From positions 124,001 to 188,000 of the forward strand of contig QHTE01000055.1 in assembly GCA_003220685.1 (NCBI GenBank): a DNA stretch of 64,000 bases. The letters run 5' to 3'. Positions 53,981-62,172 of the stretch are shown here, piece after piece. Below the pieces are notes generated by a model. The model did not search any database. It had not been told where the DNA came from and saw only the letters and a list, made by a program, of their open reading frames with translations. The first letter of the stretch is position 1; every line of letters begins with the position of its first letter. This DNA comes from Candidatus Rokuibacteriota bacterium. GTDB taxonomy: Bacteria; Methylomirabilota; Methylomirabilia; Rokubacteriales; CSP1-6. A program made the position numbers and the translations under genes.

Positions 53981-55315
53981 ATGGACACGACGACTCACGC
54001 ATCGCCGCCCGCGCCGGGGGGACCGCTCAGCCTGCACGGGCTGTCGGTGGACGGCGTCAACCAGTGCGTCCACTGCGGGCTCTGTCTGGCTTACTGCCCG
54101 ACGTTCTCGGAGCTCGGGACCGAGATGGATTCGCCGCGCGGCCGGATCTTCATGATCAAGTCGCTGGCCGAAGGCCGGATGACGCTGAGTGACTCGACGG
54201 TGCGTCATCTCTCGCTGTGCCTGGACTGCCGCGCGTGCGAGACCGTGTGTCCGGCGGGCGTACCGTACGGGCGGCTCATCGAAGCCGCGAAGGCCGAGAT
54301 CGAGCGCGACAGACCGGGTGCGCTGGGCCGCCGGCTCTTTCGCTGGCTCAACTTCGGGCTCTTGCTGGGACACCCGCGTCTGCTCGGGCTCGCCGCGTCC
54401 GGCGCGCGCCTCTATCAGGCGAGCGGGCTCCAGCGCCTCGTCCGAAAGTCCGGCCTCGTGCGGCTCCTGCCCGGGACCTTGCCGGCCTGGGAAGCGCTGC
54501 TGCCGCCGGTGCCGGCGAAGTCCGAGCGGACGGGGCCGCCGCCCGTGACACCGGCCGAAGGCCCGCGGCGCGCGCGCGTCGCCGTGCTGACCGGCTGCGT
54601 GCAGTCCGTCATCTTCGCGGCCCACAACAGGGCGACCGCACGCGTGCTCGCGAAGAACGGCGGCGAGGTGATCGTGCCCGACGGGCAGGGATGCTGCGGC
54701 GCGCTGAACGCGCACGGCGGCGATCACGCGCGCGCGCTCGCGATGGCGCGCCGGACGATCGACGCGTTCGAGGTGGCGCGCGTCGATGCCGTGGTGGTGA
54801 ACACCTCGGGCTGTGGCGCCCACATGAAGGCGTACGGCCACCTGCTCGCGGACGATCGCGCGTACGCCGAGCGTGCCAGGCGGTTCGCCGCCACCGTTCG
54901 CGATCTCGCAGAGTTCCTCGCGCAGGAGCCGCTCCGCGGCCCGCTGGTACCGGTTCCTCTCACGTGCACGTACCACGATCCCTGTCACGTGGCTCACGGC
55001 CAGAAGATCAAGAGCGAGCCGCGCAGGCTGCTGGCGCAGATTCCGGGGCTGCGGGTGGTCGAGCTGACCGAATCGGACTGGTGCTGCGGGTCCGCCGGCA
55101 TCTACAACCTCACCGAGCCCGAGATGGCGACGCGCTTGCTGCACCGCAAGGTGGGCCACGTGCTCGCGACGGGCGCCGAGGCGGTCGTGACGGCGAATCC
55201 CGGCTGTATCCTGCAGATCCAGGCGGGGCTCGGTGCCCACGAGTCCGGCGTTCGGGTCATGCATCTGGTCGAGATCCTCGACCGCGCCTACGGCGGCCCG
55301 GGAGGTGCCCGATGA
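53981..55315 (+). CDS. glcF: Glycolate oxidase iron-sulfur subunit GlcF
   Basis: 444 residues. Two 4Fe-4S motifs: CVHCGLCLAYCPT (about residues 30-42) and CLDCRACETVCPAGVPYG. Two CCG domains follow: GQGCCGALNAHGG with NTSGCGAHMK, and DWCCGSAGIYNLT with NPGCILQI. It carries electrons from the GlcD/GlcE flavins towards quinone. ATG without a Shine-Dalgarno sequence. Its stop overlaps the moaB ATG. Confidence 0.96.
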   Translation: MDTTTHASPPAPGGPLSLHGLSVDGVNQCVHCGLCLAYCPTFSELGTEMDSPRGRIFMIKSLAEGRMTLSDSTVRHLSLCLDCRACETVCPAGVPYGRLIEAAKAEIERDRPGALGRRLFRWLNFGLLLGHPRLLGLAASGARLYQASGLQRLVRKSGLVRLLPGTLPAWEALLPPVPAKSERTGPPPVTPAEGPRRARVAVLTGCVQSVIFAAHNRATARVLAKNGGEVIVPDGQGCCGALNAHGGDHARALAMARRTIDAFEVARVDAVVVNTSGCGAHMKAYGHLLADDRAYAERARRFAATVRDLAEFLAQEPLRGPLVPVPLTCTYHDPCHVAHGQKIKSEPRRLLAQIPGLRVVELTESDWCCGSAGIYNLTEPEMATRLLHRKVGHVLATGAEAVVTANPGCILQIQAGLGAHESGVRVMHLVEILDRAYGGPGGAR

Positions 55316-55830
55316 GCCGGCCCGACAGCACCCCGTTCGAGCACCGGGCCACCGCGCCGGGCTCGATCGGCTGCTGGGTGCTGACCGTGTCCGACACGAA
55401 GACACCCGAGACGGACACGAGCGGCCAGCTCATCCGCAAGCTCCTGACGGACGCCGGCCATCGGGTCGTCGGAGCCTCGATCGAGCGCGACGAGCCCAAA
55501 GACGTCCAGCGTGTGATCCGTGAGGCGTGCGCGCACGACGAGGTGCGGGCCGTGCTCGTGACCGGCGGCACGGGCATCACGTCGCGCGACTCGACCTACG
55601 AGGCGATCGAGGCGCTGCTCGACAAGCGCCTGCCCGGATTCGGCGAGCTGTTCCGCGTGCTGTCGTTCCAGGAGATCGGGGCCGCCGCGATGATGTCGCG
55701 CGCCCAGCTCGGCGTGCACGCGCGCCGCATCGTCGTCTCGATGCCCGGCTCGCCCAACGCGTGCCGACTCGCGCTCGAGAAGCTCATCATTCCGGAGCTT
55801 CCCCACCTGATCCGCGAGGTCAGCCGCTAG
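55312..55830 (+). CDS. moaB: MoaB-type molybdopterin biosynthesis protein
   Basis: 172 residues, ATG overlapping the glcF stop (ATGA). Motifs of MoaB/MogA: VLTVSDTKTPETDTSGQLI, VLVTGGTGITSRDSTYEAIEALL, PGFGELFRVLSFQEIGAAAMMSRA and VSMPGSPNACRLALEKLI. It binds molybdopterin and is thought to adenylylate it before metal insertion. It sits in the glycolate oxidase operon although glycolate oxidase uses no molybdenum. Confidence 0.95.
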   Translation: MSRPDSTPFEHRATAPGSIGCWVLTVSDTKTPETDTSGQLIRKLLTDAGHRVVGASIERDEPKDVQRVIREACAHDEVRAVLVTGGTGITSRDSTYEAIEALLDKRLPGFGELFRVLSFQEIGAAAMMSRAQLGVHARRIVVSMPGSPNACRLALEKLIIPELPHLIREVSR

Positions 55831-55867
55831 TCACGCGGCCGCCCGGTCCGGCGGCCCCGCGGCGGCG

Positions 55868-55873
55868 TATACT
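55868..55873 (+). promoter_or_regulatory. -10-like TATACT upstream of htrA
   Basis: TATACT is followed by GGGAGG (55879-55884). The ATG at 55885 abuts that site, while the ATG at 55891 is six bases away, so the second ATG is preferred as start. Confidence 0.4.
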
Positions 55874-55890
55874 GCTGCGGGAGGATGTCG

Positions 55891-57054
55891 ATGTTCGCGT
55901 CGCACGCCCGCGCGCTGGTCGTCCTGCTGGCTCTCGTCGCCCTGGCAAGCGGGTGCTCCGGTCCGTCGACTGCCGCCGGGCCCGGGCCCTGGCGGGAGGG
56001 CGTGGTTACGTCCGTTCCGCCCGAGCTGGCCCGGATCAACGATCTCCTGGCCGATCTCGCGGAGCGCTTGCAGCCGGGGTTGGTGTACGTCCGTGTCCAG
56101 CGCGCGACGCCGCCGAGGGACGAGCCCGCCCGCGAGGAGCCGGGCGAGCCGCGCCGGAGCACCGGCTCGGGCTTCGTCATCGACTCGAGCGGGCTGATCG
56201 TCACCAACGCCCACGTGGTCGAGAGCGCGGGACAGATCCAGGTGCGGCTGGCCGACGGGCGGCGATTCCCGGCGACTGTCGTCGGGCGGGACGGTCGCGT
56301 CGACCTGGCGCTCCTGAAGATCGAGGGCGCTTCGCGCCTGACCGTGCTCCCGCTCGGCGATTCCAACAAGCTGCGTGTCGGCGAGCTCGTGCTCGCCCTC
56401 GGCAACCCGTTCGGGCTCGAGCAGAGCGTCTCGTTCGGGATCGTGAGCCGAAAGGGCGCGCCCCTGACCGTGGCCGCGCCGGGATTCGACTTCATCCAGA
56501 CCGACGCCGCGATCAACCCCGGCAACTCCGGCGGACCTCTCGTGAACTTGTCCGGTGAGGTCGTCGGCGTCAACAGCATGGCGGCGGTGAACGGCTCGAT
56601 CGGCTTCGCGATTCCCTCGACCCTCGTCAAGATGCTGCTGCCGCAGCTCGCCTCGAAGGGCCGCGTGGATTGGGGGTGGCTCGGCGTCGCCATCGCCGAG
56701 GTGACCGAAGACGACCTCGGCCGGCTCAAGCTCCGCGAGCCCAAAGGCGTGCTGGTGCGCAGCGTGATGCCGGGCGAGCCGGCCGATAAGGGCGGCGTGC
56801 GGGCGGACGACGTGATCCTCGGCATCGACGGCACGCGCCTCGAGTCGCCGCGCGATCTCCAGCGCGTCGTCTCCTCGACCCCGGTCGGGAAGAAGGTCCG
56901 CGTCGTCCTGCTGCGCGAGGGGCAAGAGACGGAGCTCGAGGTGACGATCGGCCTCTATCAGGAGCGCGAGGCACCTCCCGGCGAGGCGCCGCGGCGAGGC
57001 CCGCGTCCGGCCGAGCCTCCCAGGGAGACGCCGCCCAACGAGGCGCCGAAGTAG
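55891..57054 (+). CDS. HtrA/DegP-family serine protease, predicted lipoprotein
   Basis: 387 residues. Signal with lipobox LASGC (Cys22). Protease domain with intact triad: His108 in VTNAHVV, Asp138 in RVDLALLKI, Ser213 in NPGNSGGPLVN. One PDZ domain follows (about 265-350; KGVLVRSVMPGEPADKGGVRADDVI), then a proline/glutamate-rich tail. Envelope quality-control protease. Chosen start: second of two close ATGs because of ribosome-site spacing. Confidence 0.94.
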   Translation: MFASHARALVVLLALVALASGCSGPSTAAGPGPWREGVVTSVPPELARINDLLADLAERLQPGLVYVRVQRATPPRDEPAREEPGEPRRSTGSGFVIDSSGLIVTNAHVVESAGQIQVRLADGRRFPATVVGRDGRVDLALLKIEGASRLTVLPLGDSNKLRVGELVLALGNPFGLEQSVSFGIVSRKGAPLTVAAPGFDFIQTDAAINPGNSGGPLVNLSGEVVGVNSMAAVNGSIGFAIPSTLVKMLLPQLASKGRVDWGWLGVAIAEVTEDDLGRLKLREPKGVLVRSVMPGEPADKGGVRADDVILGIDGTRLESPRDLQRVVSSTPVGKKVRVVLLREGQETELEVTIGLYQEREAPPGEAPRRGPRPAEPPRETPPNEAPK

Positions 57055-57555
57055 TCAGGCGCGGGCGCGAGGCTCCGCGAGCGCGGCCAGGGTCGCGCGC
57101 GCCCAGGGCTCGTCGAGCGTCGGCGCGGGCTCGTACCGGATCCCGGTCGTGATCCGCATCCCGCCTTCCCAATCGGCCGCCGCGTCCTCGAGCACTTCGT
57201 CGACCTCGAGCAGGAAGTATCCCAGCCCGTGCTCGCCGGCGCCGGCCACGGGCAGGGGGCCGTCGATGGTGCGCAGCTTCACGTAGAGGGTCACGTCCGC
57301 CTCGATCGCCAGGAGCGTCGCCGCGCCGCGCTCGGCCAGGTTGCGCGCGCTGCGCGTGCGCGCGCCGATCACGAGGCCCACCGTTCGCGTGTCGTAGGCC
57401 CGGATCTCCAGGTAGGAGAGGAGCATCGGATGGGGCCGCCCGTCCGCGTCGACCGTGACGAACGGCAGCGCGGCGCCGAGCCGCCGGGCGATGTCCCGCT
57501 GAGAGAAGCGGTCGACGAGGTCGTGCGAGAGGGCTCGTCCGAGCGATCGCGTCAT
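57055..57555 (-). CDS. FMN-binding split-barrel (pyridoxamine oxidase-like) protein
   Basis: 166 residues. PPOX-type pattern: ALPFVTVDADGRPHPMLLSYLEI, TVGLVIGARTRSARNLAERGAATLLAIE, and a late GLGYFLLEVDEVLED. Likely binds FMN or F420; substrate unknown. It converges with htrA with no gap: its stop begins right after the htrA stop. Confidence 0.8.
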   Translation of the reverse strand: MTRSLGRALSHDLVDRFSQRDIARRLGAALPFVTVDADGRPHPMLLSYLEIRAYDTRTVGLVIGARTRSARNLAERGAATLLAIEADVTLYVKLRTIDGPLPVAGAGEHGLGYFLLEVDEVLEDAAADWEGGMRITTGIRYEPAPTLDEPWARATLAALAEPRARA

Positions 57556-57692
57556 GGCTCCCCAGTGTCAAGACTCTGGCAAGCGCTTGTCAATCTGCGC
57601 CGGAACGCTCGGTCAAGTTCTCAATTCTTTGAGCGTCGGTCACGTGGTGTTTGCCTTGCAGCCGAGCCGAAGGCGAGGGGGAACGATCTCGG

Positions 57693-58253
57693 ATGGGCGC
57701 GAATCTCCGGTTCCTACTGCTCGCGGGCGCATTCCTCTCGACGGCCGCCTGCTCCGCGAGCGTGGAAACTCCGGGCGGGTCACCGCTCTCGGACGGCTTC
57801 GCGCCCGCGGCGTTCTCTCCGCCTCCCGCGACCATGCGGGTCGCGCTGGCTCTCCCGCTGGAGTCCGGTGAGGGCGCGGTCGGCCGAGACCAGCTGCGGG
57901 GCGACGAGGCGGCGATGCCGGACATCGCCGGACGGTGGACCGGCGCCTGGAGCGGGATCGGCGCCATGTCTCGGCGCGTGAGCACGGCTCGGGCCGAGTT
58001 CAGCCAGGCGGGTCGCTGGGGGTGGGGAAAGATCGTGCTATCGGACGCCGTCGCCGCCCACGTCCCGGCGATCGTCACCAATCGCGGGGCGCTTGGCGTA
58101 CCGGTGATTTTCGACGTGTTTCCAGCCCGCGTCGTCATGAAGCACGAGGCGGGCGGCGCCTATCTGTCCGCCGTGTTCAGAGTCGACGGCGACCGGATGC
58201 TCGGCACCCTGCGCGGCTACGACACGCTCATCGTGCTCTCTCGCGAGCGATGA
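57693..58253 (+). CDS. Hypothetical lipoprotein
   Basis: 186 residues starting MGANLRFLLLAGAFLSTAAC, a short signal peptide with lipobox TAAC. The mature protein has a low-complexity proline/alanine linker and then a compact region DIAGRWTGAWSGIG, with VSTARAEFSQAGRWGWGKIVL and VFPARVVMKHEAGGAYLSAVFRVDGD, looking like a beta-barrel (lipocalin-like or DUF-type) domain. No family recognised. Upstream starts in the same frame would hide the signal peptide. Confidence 0.75.
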   Translation: MGANLRFLLLAGAFLSTAACSASVETPGGSPLSDGFAPAAFSPPPATMRVALALPLESGEGAVGRDQLRGDEAAMPDIAGRWTGAWSGIGAMSRRVSTARAEFSQAGRWGWGKIVLSDAVAAHVPAIVTNRGALGVPVIFDVFPARVVMKHEAGGAYLSAVFRVDGDRMLGTLRGYDTLIVLSRER

Positions 58254-58392
58254 GCCGCCGGCTCGGTCTTCGTCTGCTTCCTGATCGCGTCGTCGACGAC
58301 GTCACTGATGGGCCGCCGCGTACGGAAGAGCCCGACGAGCGAGAGGACCAGATCTCACCTCGGGCGAGGCCCGACGACCGAGAGCGTCGCGA
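58254..58392. other. Short gap between lipoprotein and moeB 3' ends
   Basis: 139 bases, no convincing gene. A 63-codon plus-strand frame begins with an ATGA overlap at 58250 but runs into the antisense of moeB and has an arginine-rich, shadow-like composition. Confidence 0.4.
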
Positions 58393-59619
58393 TCAGCCGC
58401 CCGCTTTGGGGGCGACTGCCGCCGCCACGCCCTCGGGATGACCGTCGGGCGACACGTCACAAGCGCCGCCGGCGCCGTTTCTGTGGACCGCCAGATCCGT
58501 GATCGTCGGCGCGGTGCCGCAGAGCGGGCACTTGGGATCGCGGCGCAGACGGACCTCGCGGAAGCGCATGCCGAGCGCGTCGTAGGTCAGGAGGCGGCCG
58601 ATCAGCGGCTCACCGATGCCGAGCAGGAGCTTGACGGCCTCCGTCGCCTGAATCGTTCCGACCACTCCTGGGAGCACGCCCAGGACGCCGGCCTCGCTTC
58701 AGGAGGGAACCAGGCCGGGCGGCGGTGGGGTCGGATAGAGGCACCGGTAGCACGGGCCCTGGTTGGGCGCGAACACCGTGGCCATGCCCTCGAACTGGAA
58801 GATCGACCCGTGGACGTTGGTCTTGCCCGCCAGGAAGCAGGCGTCGTTGACCAGGTAGCGCGTCTCGAAGTTGTCCGAGCCGTCGACGATGAGGTCATAG
58901 TCCTTGATGACGTCCATCACGTTGTCGACCGTGATGCGCGTTGGCAGCGAGATCACGTCGACGTCCGGGTTGAGGGCTTTGAGCGTCCGCGTGCCCGACT
59001 CGACCTTGGGCTTCCCGATGTCGGCCGTCGTGTGCAGGATCTGCCGCTGGAGATTCGTGATGTCGACGGTGTCGCCATCCATCAGCCCGAGCGTTCCCAC
59101 TCCGGCGGCGGCCAGGTAGAAAGCCGTCGGCGAGCCGAGCCCGCCGGCCCCGATCAGCAGGACCTTCGAGCGCAGGAGCTTCTTCTGCCCCTTGTCGCCG
59201 ACTTGAGGCAGGAGGAAGTGACGGCTGTAGCGCTGGATCTGGTCCTGGGTCATCGGGACTTCCCGGATCACCGGCATTCCCGATTGCACCCACTTCTGGT
59301 AGCCGCCCTGCAGGTTGACGACGTTGGAGTAGCCCAGGTCTTTCAGGGCCTTGGCGGCGAGCATCGACCGTAGCCCGGTCTGGCAGTAGAGCACGACCGG
59401 CGTGGACGCATCGCTGACCGCCGACCCGACCCGGAACTCGAGAAAGCCGCGGCTGATGTTCGTCGCCGCCTCGAGATGACCGTCGCGGTACTCGTCGGGG
59501 TCGCGCACGTCAATGACGACGACCTTTTCGCCGGCGGCCAGACGGCGGGCGACCTCGGCCGGCCCCTCCTCGGGGACGACCTGCCTTGCATCCGCGAGCA
59601 TGTCCTTCAGCGTTTTCAT
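58393..59619 (-). CDS. moeB: Rhodanese-MoeB/ThiF E1-like protein with in-frame TGA at the reactive Cys (candidate selenoprotein)
   Basis: Read through one TGA (58701-58699) the gene gives 408 residues. Residues 1-115 are a rhodanese domain (VVVIDVRDPDEYRDGHL; active Cys79 in CQTGLRS). Residues 125-375 are MoeB/ThiF: VLLIGAGGLGSPTAFYLAAAGVG (ATP loop), DGDTVDITNLQRQILH, VDGSDNFETRYLVNDAC, and four zinc cysteines (290, 293, 364, 367). Codon 307 is TGA in PPGLVPS-x-SEAGVLGVLPG, where relatives have Cys (ThiF C184/MOCS3-type reactive Cys). Sense resumes in the same frame, so this is not a frameshift. It should adenylate a sulfur-carrier protein (MoaD/ThiS). Alternative: a Cys-to-stop mutation or base-call error. 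Confidence 0.8.
58666..58685 (-). promoter_or_regulatory. Candidate bacterial SECIS hairpin in moeB
   Basis: Minus-strand RNA UCCUGGG-CGUGCU-CCCAGGA: a perfect 7-bp stem with a 6-base loop holding GU at positions 2-3. The loop begins 20 bases after the UGA, inside the 16-37 base window known for bacterial SECIS elements. The 3' arm uses CCA GGA for Pro-Gly, codons uncommon in this GC-rich gene but needed for pairing. Confidence 0.6.
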
Positions 59620-59632
59620 CGGCTCGATCTCA

Positions 59633-59660
59633 ATATTACCGCCATTCCCGGTCGGTTCAA
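59633..59660 (-). promoter_or_regulatory. moeB promoter
   Basis: TTGAAC (59660-59655), a 16-base spacer, then TAATAT (59638-59633), ending 13 bases before the ATG at 59619. It is divergent from the rfbA promoter in the same 104-base gap. Confidence 0.5.
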
Positions 59661-59706
59661 GGGTGATGCGCCGTCCAGGACCTTCGTCCCGGCCGTACGC
59701 CGCTGC

Positions 59707-59712
59707 TATACT
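59707..59712 (+). promoter_or_regulatory. -10-like TATACT before rfbA
   Basis: Ends 11 bases before the ATG at 59724; no clear -35 or Shine-Dalgarno sequence. Confidence 0.4.
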
Positions 59713-59723
59713 CACAGAATTCC

Positions 59724-60608
59724 ATGACGAATTCCATCAAGGGCATCATCCTCGCGGGCGGATCGGGAACGCGACTCTACCCCTTGACCCACGCGGTTAG
59801 CAAGCAGCTCGTGCCGATTTACAACAAGCCGATGATCTACTACCCGCTATCCACCTTGATGCTCGCGGGGATCACGAAGGTTCTGGTCATTACGACACCG
59901 CTAGATCAGGAAGCCTTCCAGCGGCTGCTCGGAGACGGCGGGCACCTCGGGCTCGGCATCGAGTACGCCGTCCAGCCGAGGCCCGAGGGCCTGGCCCAGG
60001 CCTTCATCATCGGCCGGCGTTTCGTCGGCAGCGACCGGGTCGCTCTGGCTCTGGGCGACAACGTCTTCTACGGCCACGGGCTGCCGGAGTATCTCAAGCG
60101 GGCCGCCGATCGCCCGACCGGCGCGACGGTCTTCGCCTACTGGGTGCGCGATCCCCAGCGCTACGGAGTCGTCGAGTTCGGGGCCGACGGCCGGGCGGCC
60201 GGGCTCGAGGAAAAGCCCGTCAAGCCGCGCTCGTCGTACGCGGTGACCGGGCTCTACTTCTACGATAACCAGGTGCTGGAGATCGCGGCGGGCCTCACGC
60301 CGTCGGCGCGCGGCGAGCTCGAGATCACCGACGTGAACGCCGCGTATCTCCGGCGCGGACAGCTCCAGGTCGAGAAGCTCGGCCGTGGAATCGCGTGGCT
60401 CGACACCGGGACCCACACGGCGCTCCTCGACGCGTCCAACTTCATCCACACGATCGAGGAGCGGCAAGGCCTGATGGTCGCCTGCGTCGAGGAGATCGCG
60501 TTCCGCATGGGCTACATCACCGAGGACGCCGTGCTGCGGATCGCCCGGCCGATGAAGGACAACGCGTACGGGCAGTATTTATTGCGCCTGGTCGAGTCCG
60601 AGCCATAA
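59724..60608 (+). CDS. rfbA: Glucose-1-phosphate thymidylyltransferase RfbA
   Basis: 294 residues. Nucleotidyltransferase signature [58 protein letters not shown], and [21 protein letters not shown]. It makes dTDP-glucose from dTTP and glucose-1-phosphate, the first step of dTDP-L-rhamnose synthesis. First gene of an rfbA-rfbC-rfbB set. Confidence 0.97.
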   Translation: MTNSIKGIILAGGSGTRLYPLTHAVSKQLVPIYNKPMIYYPLSTLMLAGITKVLVITTPLDQEAFQRLLGDGGHLGLGIEYAVQPRPEGLAQAFIIGRRFVGSDRVALALGDNVFYGHGLPEYLKRAADRPTGATVFAYWVRDPQRYGVVEFGADGRAAGLEEKPVKPRSSYAVTGLYFYDNQVLEIAAGLTPSARGELEITDVNAAYLRRGQLQVEKLGRGIAWLDTGTHTALLDASNFIHTIEERQGLMVACVEEIAFRMGYITEDAVLRIARPMKDNAYGQYLLRLVESEP

Positions 60609-60622
60609 GATCGGAGCCCCCA

Positions 60623-61159
60623 ATGGACTTCACGCCCGCCGCGAAGCGCGCCTTCCAGACCCAGTCCTACGGTCCCGCTCCGTCGATCGAAGGCGTCGAG
60701 ATCGTCGAGCTCAAGCGATTCGCCGACGACGGCGGGAGCATGACCGAGCTGGCGCGTCTGACCACCGGCCACCCGCAGGCGTTCAAGAGCTTCGAGGTGC
60801 GCCAGATCAACTACAGCGAGGTCGAGCCCGGCGTGATCAAGGCGTTCCACCTCCACCAGCGCCAGACGGACATCTGGTACGTGCCCCCGTCCGACCGGAT
60901 GCTCGTGGTCCTGCTCGACGTGCGGCACGGCTCAAAGACCGAGGGCACGCGCATGCGTCTCACGCTCGGCGCGGGCGCCTCGCGCATGGTGCGCATCCCG
61001 CCCGGGGTCGCGCACGGCGTGCGCAACCTGTCCACCGCGCCCGGGCGCATCATCTACTTCACCGATGTCCATTTCTCGCCCGAGCCCGCGGTGTGCGACG
61101 AGGGCCGCTTGCCGTGGGACTACGCCGGCGCCGAGATCTGGGACGTGACCCGAGGGTAG
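60623..61159 (+). CDS. rfbC: dTDP-4-dehydrorhamnose 3,5-epimerase-like RfbC
   Basis: 178 residues. Cupin fold with VRQINYSEVEPGVIKAFHLHQRQTDIWYVPPSD (catalytic His in AFHLH) and VRIPPGVAHGVRNLS, then a C-terminal GRLPWDYAGAEIWDV. Slightly divergent from enteric RfbC, but its place between rfbA and rfbB supports the call. It would epimerise dTDP-4-keto-6-deoxyglucose. The final reductase gene rfbD is not in the window. Confidence 0.9.
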   Translation: MDFTPAAKRAFQTQSYGPAPSIEGVEIVELKRFADDGGSMTELARLTTGHPQAFKSFEVRQINYSEVEPGVIKAFHLHQRQTDIWYVPPSDRMLVVLLDVRHGSKTEGTRMRLTLGAGASRMVRIPPGVAHGVRNLSTAPGRIIYFTDVHFSPEPAVCDEGRLPWDYAGAEIWDVTRG

Positions 61160-61163
61160 GCCG

Positions 61164-62159
61164 GTGAAGCTCCTGGTCACGGGCGGAAGCGGCTTCATCG
61201 GCTCCAACTTCATCCGCCATGTCCTCACCACGCACCCGGACGACCGTGTCGTCAACCTCGACAAGCTGACCTACGCGGGGAACCCCGCCAACCTGGCCGA
61301 CCTCGAGCGCGATCCGCGCTACACGTTCGTCCAGGGCGACGTCTGCGACGGCAAGATCGTGCGCGACGCGTGCCGCGGAGTCGACGCGATCGTCAATTTC
61401 GCCGCCGAGTCGCACGTCGACCGCTCGCTGATGGAGCCCGACGCGTTCCTCAAGACCGACGTGTTCGGCGTCTTCACCCTGCTCGAGGCGGTGCGTGAGC
61501 TGAAGATCGCGCGTCTCCTGCACATCAGCACTGACGAGGTGTACGGCTCGGTCGAGCGCGGCTCGTCGCGCGAGAGCGATCCGGTGCGGCCCTCCAATCC
61601 GTACTCGGCCTCCAAGGCCGGCGGCGATCTGCTGGCGCTGGCCTACTGGCACACCCACCGCGTGCCCGTCGTGATCACGCGCTCGTCGAACAACTTCGGG
61701 CCTTATCAGTACCCGGAGAAGGTCATCCCGCTCTTCGTGACGAACGCACTCGACGACCAGCCGCTGCCGCTCTACGGCGACGGCCGCAACGTGCGCGACT
61801 GGCTCTACGTCCTGGACAACTGCGCGGGCATCGACCTGGTGCTCCGCAAGGGCGCCGACGGCGAGGTCTACAACATCGGCGGCGGTCACGAGGTCGAGAA
61901 CGTCGTCCTCACGCGCCAGATCCTCCAGCTCACCGGCCGGCCCGAGACCCTGATCCGGCCCGTGAAGGATCGCCCCGGCCACGACCGGCGCTACTCCGTC
62001 GACTCGAAGAAGGTCCACCAGCTCGGCTGGACGCCGCGGCATCGTTTCGGCGACGCCCTGCGGGCGACCGTGGAGTGGTATAAAGGCCACGAAGCGTGGT
62101 GGCGCCCGCTCAAGTCCGGCGAGTTCCGCGCGTACTACGAACGACAGTACGGCCTCTGA
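61164..62159 (+). CDS. rfbB: dTDP-glucose 4,6-dehydratase RfbB
   Basis: 331 residues from GTG. SDR motifs: LVTGGSGFIGSNFIRHVL, NFAAESHVDRSLMEPDAFLKTDVFG, the STDEVYG catalytic Thr-Asp-Glu, YSASKAGGD (Tyr-x3-Lys), and SNNFGPYQYPEKVIPLF. It converts dTDP-glucose to dTDP-4-keto-6-deoxyglucose using bound NAD+. Four-base spacing from rfbC. Confidence 0.97.
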   Translation: MKLLVTGGSGFIGSNFIRHVLTTHPDDRVVNLDKLTYAGNPANLADLERDPRYTFVQGDVCDGKIVRDACRGVDAIVNFAAESHVDRSLMEPDAFLKTDVFGVFTLLEAVRELKIARLLHISTDEVYGSVERGSSRESDPVRPSNPYSASKAGGDLLALAYWHTHRVPVVITRSSNNFGPYQYPEKVIPLFVTNALDDQPLPLYGDGRNVRDWLYVLDNCAGIDLVLRKGADGEVYNIGGGHEVENVVLTRQILQLTGRPETLIRPVKDRPGHDRRYSVDSKKVHQLGWTPRHRFGDALRATVEWYKGHEAWWRPLKSGEFRAYYERQYGL

Positions 62160-62172
62160 ATGGAGAGGTTCC

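Noticed and set aside
53838..54155. 105-codon frame reading through the 63-bp repeats into glcF
   Set aside because: The repetitive peptide is a by-product of the repeat length being a multiple of three; it overlaps glcF out of frame.
58250..58441. 63-codon plus-strand frame joined by ATGA to the lipoprotein gene
   Set aside because: Runs antisense into moeB and has no domain or hydrophobic pattern.
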